Virus record (IMG/VR): IMGVR_UViG_3300049046_000055
Coordinates: 1-49,761 of that record
Strand: one strand, 5' to 3'
Source of the DNA: a virus
Length of the DNA: 49,761 nucleotides
This document shows, in pieces, positions 45,053-49,761 of this stretch (position 1 is its first letter; each line of letters starts with the position of its first letter). Under the pieces are notes generated by a model. That model was not told where the DNA came from. It saw only the letters and a list, made by a program, of their open reading frames with translations, and ran no database searches. Made by a program: the position numbers and the translations under genes.

Positions 45053-45807
45053 GTATGCGTAAGCTTTCATTATGTGTCGCCGCGTCGGCTCTGGCTCTCG
45101 GTGCTTGTACCGAAGTTCCAACCGGCCACCGGGGCGTCGAGACTCGCTTCGGCGTAGTCGAGGAGGTTCACGATGAAGGCCTCGTGTGGCACTTTATCAC
45201 AGACGTTAACCTCATGGACATGCGCCAGCTCAAGGTCGCCGAGCAGACTGAAGCCTACACCAAGGACGTCCAGCAGGCCAACGTCAAGTACGCAATGACT
45301 TACCGTCTCGATCCCTCGGCGACCAAGACTGTCTACACTACTGTCGGCGTCGACTGGTACGAGAAGCTGGTTCCTCAGGTAGTCGAGCAGGCTATCAAGG
45401 ACGTCTTCGGCCAGTCGGAAGCGGTCAAGGACGCGATCAACAATCGCTCGGGTGTTCAGCAGCGCATTCTCAGCGAGCTCAAGGTTCAGCTTCGCAAGCG
45501 GAACGTTATCGTCGAGGGCTTCGAGCTGAAGGACATCTCTTTCTCCAAGAACTTCGAGGCGGCGGTCGAAGCTAAGCAGGTCGCGGTCGAGAACGCTAAC
45601 GCTGCTCGAAACAAGACCGTCGAGATCGAGGAGCGCGCTAAGCAGAAAGTTATCGCCGCGAAGGCTGAAGCAGAAGCGATGCGCATCAAGACTCAGGCTC
45701 TGGCCGGCTCACCCAAGTTGGTCGAGTACGAAGCGGTTCAGAAGTGGGATGGCGTTCTTCCCAAGAATATGTACGGCGGAACGATGCCCTTCATCAAGGT
45801 CAACTAA
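45049..45807 (+). CDS. Prohibitin/SPFH (Band 7) lipoprotein
   Basis: The GTG at 45049 overlaps the preceding TGA; an ATG at 45055 would remove two residues. The N terminus is a lipoprotein signal 'SMRKLSLCVAASALALGAC' (lipobox LGAC, Cys20). The SPFH core follows: 'VPTGHRGVETRFGVVEEVHDEGLVWHFI', 'VQQANVKYAMTYRL', then 'ERVILSEL...LRKRNVIVEGFELKDISF'. A long helix 'ISFSKNFEAAVEAKQVAVENANAARNKTVEIEERAKQKVIAAKAEAEAM' gives the typical coiled coil. SPFH proteins build ring or cage scaffolds in membranes, often regulating FtsH-type proteases; phage copies may protect or remodel the envelope. Confidence 0.92.
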   Translation: MSMRKLSLCVAASALALGACTEVPTGHRGVETRFGVVEEVHDEGLVWHFITDVNLMDMRQLKVAEQTEAYTKDVQQANVKYAMTYRLDPSATKTVYTTVGVDWYEKLVPQVVEQAIKDVFGQSEAVKDAINNRSGVQQRILSELKVQLRKRNVIVEGFELKDISFSKNFEAAVEAKQVAVENANAARNKTVEIEERAKQKVIAAKAEAEAMRIKTQALAGSPKLVEYEAVQKWDGVLPKNMYGGTMPFIKVN

Positions 45808-45825
45808 ACAACACGAGGACTCTCT

Positions 45826-46050
45826 ATGCGCTTAATTCTTCTGCGTAAAGACGAAGTTGTTATTAAGCGCGAAGAGTACGAGAAGCTGCAACGCGACTCT
45901 GATTCTCTTAAGAGAGTCCTCATTCGTTTGACCGCAATTTCACGGAGAAAAGCAAATGACGTATACCGAAGAAGCAGTCTTGGAAAGACAGATCGTAGAC
46001 CGTCGAGTGATGAGGTTCGACGCGAAGATTCATCTTCCTCTGATTCGTGA
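45826..46050 (+). CDS. Small protein overlapping the next gene (74 aa, uncertain)
   Basis: The ATG at 45826 has an upstream ACGAGGAC ribosome site, and the first 44 residues (MRLILLRKDEVVIKREEYEKLQRDSDSLKRVLIRLTAISR) form plausible beta and coiled-coil structure. The last ~31 residues overlap the ORF starting at 45956 in another frame and look like shadow translation (Arg/Ser/Asp-rich). The gene is therefore likely real, with a 95-base overlap, or an earlier stop has been lost. Confidence 0.5.
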   Translation: MRLILLRKDEVVIKREEYEKLQRDSDSLKRVLIRLTAISRRKANDVYRRSSLGKTDRRPSSDEVRREDSSSSDS

Positions 46051-46435
46051 CGCTTTCGACCGCGAAGCGCTGCAGGTGTTTAACATAAATCAGGGAGGAT
46101 GCTCTTACGTTGGACCCTGCGCTCTTGGCGTCTGCATTCGTCCTGAAGATCGTAAGTATTACGACTGCATCGACGACATTCGTGACGAAGAAGACGAACT
46201 CATCTGCGAGAGCTGCATGGCGACCGACCTGATGAAGAGTGGTCTCTTCGAGTTCAACAATGAGCAAGAAGCCGAAGACTTTATCAAGCTCCAGTCGCTT
46301 CACGACGCGGCATCTTGCTACATCGTAAATCTCGGTCTTCCCGCCTATCACAGCGCCGAATGTACCAGCAACTTTCTTCTGGCTTTCATGCAGTTCTCCG
46401 ATCATCTCGAGCACATGGAAGCCAAGTATCTGTAA
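45956..46435 (+). CDS. Cysteine-containing unknown protein (159 aa)
   Basis: Start ATG 45956 follows GGAGAAAAGCAA. The protein carries Cys49, Cys55, Cys60, Cys71, Cys84 and Cys87 in 'GGCSYVGPCALGVCIRPEDRKYYDCID...LICESC', possibly binding a metal, and a helical C terminus 'STSNFLLAFMQFSDHLEHMEAKYL'-type segment. The family is not recognised. It sits between the prohibitin gene and the membrane-protein cluster. Confidence 0.72.
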   Translation: MTYTEEAVLERQIVDRRVMRFDAKIHLPLIRDAFDREALQVFNINQGGCSYVGPCALGVCIRPEDRKYYDCIDDIRDEEDELICESCMATDLMKSGLFEFNNEQEAEDFIKLQSLHDAASCYIVNLGLPAYHSAECTSNFLLAFMQFSDHLEHMEAKYL

Positions 46436-46468
46436 CACCTAAGCGCGCGGCGCAATTTTTGGGGCCCT

Positions 46469-46660
46469 ATGTCGTTGTATCTCGTCTTCGTTCTTCTGAT
46501 CTTCCTGTTGATCTTAAGTCACGCTACTTCGGACTTCATCGTCGAGATGACTGGACGATTCGAAAAGTATTCGACGGGGCACCTCGGAGTGTTCTTGATA
46601 GTCTTCGGACTCGCTCTGTTCTGCCTAACGCTTCCAACGATGGTGCTATTAGGAGTATAG
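46469..46660 (+). CDS. Two-span small membrane protein (63 aa)
   Basis: Two hydrophobic helices at about 2-20 (SLYLVFVLLIFLLILSHAT) and 41-63 (GVFLIVFGLALFCLTLPTMVLLGV) flank a short polar loop (FIVEMTGRFEKYSTGHL). It starts after GGGG and ends two bases before the next gene. No family recognised. Confidence 0.65.
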   Translation: MSLYLVFVLLIFLLILSHATSDFIVEMTGRFEKYSTGHLGVFLIVFGLALFCLTLPTMVLLGV

Positions 46661-46661
46661 T

Positions 46662-46853
46662 ATGTCAGAAGATCTAGTTCGCTCACTCAAGAAAGCCGGA
46701 GCCTTTACCGCTCTGATATTCGGAATGATGATACTGGTCTCGTTGATGATCGCGGCCGTTAGTTTCGTGGCACAGTTCAGCACCGTGCTCGGAGTAGTGG
46801 TTCTCATCGCCATGGTCTTTATCGTGATATTCGTCGTCGACTTTTTTGGTTAG
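46662..46853 (+). CDS. Two-span small membrane protein (63 aa)
   Basis: The protein begins MSEDLVRSLKKAGAFTALIF and is hydrophobic from residue 15 to the end in two segments (FGMMILVSLMIAAVSFVAQF and VLGVVVLIAMVFIVIFVVDF). Ends eight bases before the next start. No family recognised. Confidence 0.65.
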   Translation: MSEDLVRSLKKAGAFTALIFGMMILVSLMIAAVSFVAQFSTVLGVVVLIAMVFIVIFVVDFFG

Positions 46854-46861
46854 GAAGTAAC

Positions 46862-47551
46862 ATGACAGAATTTTTGATGATCGTCTTATACTTGGCTGCG
46901 TTCGGCGCTTCTTCGGCGATGTTCACTGTCGAGCAGTGGAAGGACAGTCCTGGTCCTCTGTTCGCCTCGCTGCTGTGGCCTATCATCATGCCGATACTGA
47001 TCATGCGCTGGTTGGTCATCCGAGGACGAGAGCGAGTCGGTCAGATCAGGAAGTCTTCGGACCCGAACGTGCGAGCTATCGAGTACGCGCAAGCGCCGAT
47101 GTCGATCATGCTCGCGATGATCGGTCAGAGAATGCTGGCCAATCCCGAGAACATCAACGAGTACGAGAACTACTGGCGCGATTCGAGTCGAAAGATTAAG
47201 GTCTCTTTCAGCACTCACGCTCGAAAGATGATGTACGTCGACATCGGAGGCAAGACTCTGTACAATAAGGACTTCGACCCGAAGGAAGTCGAGAAGTTCA
47301 ACGAGATTATCAGCACTACTGTTCGATTCTACGAGGAGGCTCAGCTCGCCAAGAAGAAGTCGGACCACAACATGCTCGCGCTCGACGTCATCGAGAAGAT
47401 ACTCGCCGAAGATCCTCTCACGCCGGTTCCTCCTAGCGATCATCCGAACGCGCCCTACACGAAGTCAAAGAAGAACAGGCACGGTAACACGATCGTAACT
47501 AAGAGCGCGGCGACGTCTTCCAACTACGACAGCTTCAAGTTGTACTACTAA
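46862..47551 (+). CDS. Membrane protein with soluble C-terminal region (229 aa)
   Basis: Two N-terminal membrane helices (about 2-20 and 36-53) precede a hydrophilic region with basic residues (RGRERVGQIRKSSDPNVRAIEYAQAP), 'IGGKTLYNKDFDPKEVEKFNEII', an acidic helix and a Ser/Thr/Pro-rich tail. The stop overlaps the next start by one base. Function unknown; it is the largest of the membrane cluster and may organise the others at the inner membrane. Confidence 0.72.
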   Translation: MTEFLMIVLYLAAFGASSAMFTVEQWKDSPGPLFASLLWPIIMPILIMRWLVIRGRERVGQIRKSSDPNVRAIEYAQAPMSIMLAMIGQRMLANPENINEYENYWRDSSRKIKVSFSTHARKMMYVDIGGKTLYNKDFDPKEVEKFNEIISTTVRFYEEAQLAKKKSDHNMLALDVIEKILAEDPLTPVPPSDHPNAPYTKSKKNRHGNTIVTKSAATSSNYDSFKLYY

Positions 47552-47781
47552 TGACCGAGTTCCTAGCTCTCGTCGGAACGATCGCGATAGTCTTCGTGTC
47601 GGTTCCCATCGTAATGTACGTCGTACTCAAGACTTACGAATACGTCAGAGCGTGGCGTACTGACGTATGTCCCAAGTGCGACGGTGCTGGAGGATGGTAC
47701 TCGCTCTACCTGATATTCACGCACGACGCGTACGTAAGATGTCACCGCTGTGACGGAACTGGAAAGTGGAGAAAGAAGTGA
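47551..47781 (+). CDS. Membrane-anchored DnaJ-like zinc-finger protein (76 aa)
   Basis: Residues 3-27 form a membrane helix. The remainder holds two CxxCxGxG units (CPKCDGAGG at Cys40/43 and CHRCDGTG at Cys64/67), the arrangement of the DnaJ zinc-binding domain. This suggests a zinc-bound cytoplasmic hairpin at the membrane. Its end overlaps the GTG start of the next gene. Confidence 0.75.
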   Translation: MTEFLALVGTIAIVFVSVPIVMYVVLKTYEYVRAWRTDVCPKCDGAGGWYSLYLIFTHDAYVRCHRCDGTGKWRKK

Positions 47782-47993
47782 GAGTTATCGTAGAACAGAT
47801 GAAGTCCGAGTGGAAGACCGCCACTCGAGCAGAACGAACCGCTATCGTCGTTATCTCGACTATGCTGACCGGCTCGATGGCGTTGCTGCTCTTCGCGACG
47901 CTAGTGCACGCTCCGAAGTTACTGATGGCGTTCCTCGGCGTAATCGCCTTCACGGCAATAGTCTACTGGCTCGTAGGAGAACCCAAGAAGTGA
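47778..47993 (+). CDS. Small membrane protein (71 aa)
   Basis: The GTG at 47778 overlaps the preceding TGA; an earlier in-frame GTG at 47766 is less likely. The protein begins MRVIVEQMKSEWKTATRAER and has two hydrophobic segments (TAIVVISTMLTGSMALLLFATLV and KLLMAFLGVIAFTAIVYWLVG). The N-terminal amphipathic helix is basic and acidic mixed. No family recognised. Confidence 0.68.
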   Translation: MRVIVEQMKSEWKTATRAERTAIVVISTMLTGSMALLLFATLVHAPKLLMAFLGVIAFTAIVYWLVGEPKK

Positions 47994-48136
47994 CTAACCT
48001 TATCATATCGATCATCCTCGCGGCTATCATGTTCGCTATCGGCGCAGCAATCGTCTCGTTCTTCGGACCAGAAGCTCTCGTCCTGGCTGGAGCGTTTGTC
48101 GTTGCCGTGGCTTTCATCCACATGATAATCTCGTGA
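47990..48136 (+). CDS. Two-span small membrane protein (48 aa)
   Basis: GTG 47990 overlaps the preceding TGA. The frame reads MTNLIISIILAAIMFAIGAA then 'IVSFFGPEALVLAGAFVVAVAFIHMIIS'. It is almost wholly hydrophobic. The 'AIMFAIGA' motif is shared with the next protein ('GLLFAIGAG'), suggesting duplication. Confidence 0.65.
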   Translation: MTNLIISIILAAIMFAIGAAIVSFFGPEALVLAGAFVVAVAFIHMIIS

Positions 48137-48300
48137 AGACTCTCCTAGCAATCGCAATCGCCGGTCTTCTGTTCGCGATCGGAGCGGGAATGGTATTCGT
48201 CGTCGAAGCGTTTCTGCTACCGACACTAGGTCCTAACGGCATCGTTTTTGGAATGCTCTTCATCTTCGTGGTAGTCTTCGCTAGAATGATGCTAGAATGA
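48133..48300 (+). CDS. Two-span small membrane protein (55 aa)
   Basis: GTG 48133 overlaps the preceding TGA. It begins MKTLLAIAIAGLLFAIGAGM and ends FARMMLE; two hydrophobic segments with a short 'LPTLGPNG' loop. Its stop overlaps the AlkB start (ATGA). Probable paralogue of the preceding 48-residue protein. Confidence 0.65.
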   Translation: MKTLLAIAIAGLLFAIGAGMVFVVEAFLLPTLGPNGIVFGMLFIFVVVFARMMLE

Positions 48301-48830
48301 CTGACCTAGTCGTATATCACGACGTGCTGGACTTCCACCACACTCGCGAGAAGCTACAGAAAGAGCTGACATGGGAGCGTCGAGTCATACGAGCGTACGG
48401 TCGCGAAGTTCTCGAGTCTAGATACACGGCCTACTACGGCGACTTACCCTACACATACAGCGGCAGCACTCGTCATCCTCGACCATGGAATCCCACTCTC
48501 GAAGAGTATCGCGAGATCGTAGAGCGCTACAGCCAGACCACCTTCAACTCATGTCTGGTCAACTACTACGAGAACGGTCGAGTCGGCCTCGGGATGCATC
48601 GCGACGACGAACCAGAACTCGGCGAGAATCCTGTGGTAGCTACTCTGTCTCTCGGAGCGCCACGCACTCTCCTACACGAAGCCAACGGCCAGACTCAAAG
48701 ACTTCTTCTGTCTCACGGCGATCTGGTTGTGATGAACGGATGGACTCTACACGGAATTGAGAAGGACAAGACTCGAGAACCGAGAGTGTCTCTCACCTTT
48801 CGAACCATCAAGGCAGAAAAACGCGAGTAG
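48297..48830 (+). CDS. AlkB-like 2-oxoglutarate/Fe(II) dioxygenase
   Basis: The 177-residue protein has the AlkB arrangement 'FNSCLVNYYENGRVGLGMHRDDEPELGENPVVATLSLGAPRTL' (His101-x-Asp103), distal His152 in 'NGWTLHGIEK', and Arg163/Arg169 in 'EPRVSLTFR'. AlkB enzymes oxidatively remove alkyl groups from N1-methyladenine and N3-methylcytosine in DNA or RNA; phage copies may protect modified or damaged genomes. It ends the coupled rightward operon, starting on the last codon of the upstream membrane protein. Confidence 0.92.
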   Translation: MTDLVVYHDVLDFHHTREKLQKELTWERRVIRAYGREVLESRYTAYYGDLPYTYSGSTRHPRPWNPTLEEYREIVERYSQTTFNSCLVNYYENGRVGLGMHRDDEPELGENPVVATLSLGAPRTLLHEANGQTQRLLLSHGDLVVMNGWTLHGIEKDKTREPRVSLTFRTIKAEKRE

Positions 48831-48871
48831 CTCCGGAAAAAAATTTGAACAACTCGGTATAGGAAAAACGA

Positions 48872-49039
48872 ATGGCAGTCGACTGGTCTTCTTTCGAACC
48901 TAACAAGAGACTTCCGAACAAGCGCGAGAAGAAGCTCTACGTACAGTGGAGAGCCTATCTGAAGGACAGCAAGCTGAGTATAGAAGAGCAGCACCGAAGA
49001 GCGTGTAGTTTCGCCGAGCAAGGACGAAAGCCGGACTGA
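48872..49039 (+). CDS. Small unknown protein (55 aa)
   Basis: The ATG at 48872 lies 41 bases after the AlkB stop, with a weak AGG ribosome site. It reads MAVDWSSFEPNKRLPNKREK then 'KLYVQWRAYLKDSKLSIEEQHRRACSFAEQGRKPD'. Hydrophilic, helical, basic; no family recognised. Codon use matches its upstream neighbours, which supports a real gene. Confidence 0.6.
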   Translation: MAVDWSSFEPNKRLPNKREKKLYVQWRAYLKDSKLSIEEQHRRACSFAEQGRKPD

Positions 49040-49290
49040 CGCAAGGCTGAGAAAAGCTGAGCTGCTCTGAAAAAATTCTGAAACGCGCTGAAACGCAAGG
49101 TTGCTTTACGCACGTGTACCCTTGCCTCGTCTGAGGGCTCAGAAGCACATTGATCGTCTCTGTCCATGTAGCCCACCATCCATGCGCAGTCACGCACTCA
49201 GCCGCGTTCTGACGCGCACTCAGCCATGCGTTCTCACCCACGCGCCGCTCAGTCTTCGAGACCACCACCACGCACTACCGAGTCAAAAGT
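49040..49290. repeat. Gene-free, repeat-rich stretch
   Basis: No convincing coding frame is seen for 250 bases, although shadow frames exist on both strands. Short direct repeats occur: CTGAAACG-type units near 49078-49096 and two CGCACTCAGCC...GCGTTCT copies at 49193-49210 and 49215-49234. A perfect promoter at 49296-49324 reads leftward into it, so it may encode a small RNA. Confidence 0.5.
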
Positions 49291-49295
49291 GCCGA

Positions 49296-49324
49296 ATTAT
49301 AGTGCGACCCGATACAAATGTCAA
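49296..49324 (-). promoter_or_regulatory. Perfect sigma70 promoter reading leftward
   Basis: On the minus strand TTGACA (49324-49319) and TATAAT (49301-49296) with a 17-base spacer, both exact consensus. Predicted start about 49289, with no convincing downstream gene on this strand. Confidence 0.8.
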
Positions 49325-49358
49325 TAGGAACTTTTTTTGCGAAAGTTGAAAATAAGTG

Positions 49359-49387
49359 TTTACACCACCCTTGATATGGTGTAGATT
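49359..49387 (+). promoter_or_regulatory. Sigma70-type promoter for the last gene
   Basis: TTTACA at 49359-49364 and TAGATT at 49382-49387, spacer 17 bases, preceded by AAATAAGTG as at the uvsY promoter. The predicted start is near 49393 with a leader of about 84 bases. Confidence 0.6.
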
Positions 49388-49400
49388 GGTCATATCAAGG
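49369..49400. promoter_or_regulatory. Palindromic operator candidate over the -10 region
   Basis: CCTTGATATG (49369-49378) and CATATCAAGG (49391-49400) are exact inverted repeats of ten bases with a 12-base spacer containing the -10 element. The arrangement suits binding by a dimeric repressor or, in the transcript, a 5' hairpin. Confidence 0.6.
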
Positions 49401-49476
49401 GGCAAGGGGAAACCCACTCCTTGGTCGAAGGTTCCAAGTCGGAACTGGGTGTTCTTTGACAATCAGGAGAATGAAG

Positions 49477-49761
49477 ATGGGTACCACCACCACCAATGCG
49501 CCCGCGACCGAAGTTACCAAGGTCGAGGAGCTTGGCCCCCGCGCCAAGTACCGCGCTCAGCCGATCGTCCTCGTGGCGACGAGCAACCCGAAGAAGAAGC
49601 CCTCGATGAGCTATGATCGCTTCGAAGGCTACTTCAAGATCGACTGGGCGAAGCCCCAGACGGTCGGGTCGGTGATCGACGCTGGCATCGTTCGTATGGA
49701 CGATATCCGCAACGACCACGACAAGGGCTACATCGTCGTCGGCGCCGAGAACATCAAGGCG
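49477..49761 (+). CDS. GC-rich unknown protein, 3' end beyond window
   Basis: The ATG at 49477 lies seven bases after AGGAG; an in-frame ATG at 49471 is too close to it. The 95 visible residues begin MGTTTTNAPATEVTKVEELG and contain 'AQPIVLVATSNPKKKPSMSYDRFEGYFKIDWAKPQTVGSVIDAGIVRMDDIRNDHDKGYIVV'. No family is recognised. The GC-rich third positions are unlike the virion genes, suggesting optimisation for high expression or a different origin. Confidence 0.75.
   Translation, partial: MGTTTTNAPATEVTKVEELGPRAKYRAQPIVLVATSNPKKKPSMSYDRFEGYFKIDWAKPQTVGSVIDAGIVRMDDIRNDHDKGYIVVGAENIKA

Noticed and set aside
45920-46438. Minus-strand open frame of 172 residues
   Set aside because: It mirrors the cysteine-containing 159-residue gene and has no promoter or ribosome site.
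46440-46456. GCGC...GCGC followed by TTTTT as terminator
   Set aside because: The stem is only four base pairs with a three-base loop; the downstream genes appear to be in the same operon.
48900-49271. Minus-strand open frame of 123 residues
   Set aside because: It is antisense to the 55-residue gene, Cys/Ser/Arg-rich with no family features, and lacks a ribosome site, although a promoter reads toward it.
1-49761. tRNA genes
   Set aside because: No cloverleaf with acceptor and T-loop sequence was recognised by eye; a tRNA scan would be decisive.
1-49761. Integrase, attachment site or lysogeny genes
   Set aside because: None seen; the content is that of a lytic T4-type phage.

Overview
This window is part of the genome of a T4-superfamily myovirus (contractile-tailed phage). 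The leftward strand carries the T4-type virion module in a recognisable order: gp6, gp7-like, gp8, peripheral baseplate and fibre genes, gp13, gp14, gp15, gp16, gp17, gp18, gp19, gp20, gp67-like, gp21, gp22, gp23, then a short accessory cluster and uvsY. The proteins are divergent from T4 itself. Collagen-like fibres, a DUF4815-type giant protein and the lack of gp24 next to gp23 recall the exo-T4 and marine or alphaproteobacterial branches. The host cannot be fixed from the sequence; a Gram-negative host is likely because a lipoprotein signal and many small membrane proteins are present.

Layout. (1) About 1-4.7 kb: uvsY under its own sigma70-type promoter, then an overlapping late operon of four genes. 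Three of these begin with a short peptide resembling the T4 internal-protein capsid-targeting sequence; the fourth is a tail-tube-like protein. (2) 4.8-10.2 kb: prohead and capsid genes. (3) 10.2-17.2 kb: tail tube, sheath, terminase and neck. (4) 17.2-31.6 kb: accessory fibre region. It holds two collagen-like fibres with S74-type chaperone tails, a 2-oxoglutarate/Fe(II) oxygenase, and an oppositely oriented multi-domain glycosyltransferase plus FkbM methyltransferase with their own promoter and terminator. (5) 31.6-42.9 kb: large baseplate proteins. (6) 43.0-48.8 kb, rightward: acyl carrier protein, macro domain, NADAR protein, prohibitin-like lipoprotein, a chain of small membrane proteins and an AlkB-like oxygenase. 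(7) 49.0-49.8 kb: a repeat-rich gene-free stretch with two divergent sigma70-type promoters and a palindromic operator candidate, then the start of a GC-rich unknown gene.

Regulation. Most leftward transcription units have T4 late-promoter-like octamers (TATAAATA or one-base variants). The rightward genes, uvsY and the glycosyltransferase operon have near-perfect TTGACA-N17-TATAAT promoters, as expected for host-polymerase early expression. The most interesting candidates are the putative packaged internal proteins, the possible collagen-fibre modification cassette, and the ADP-ribose-handling pair (macro and NADAR).
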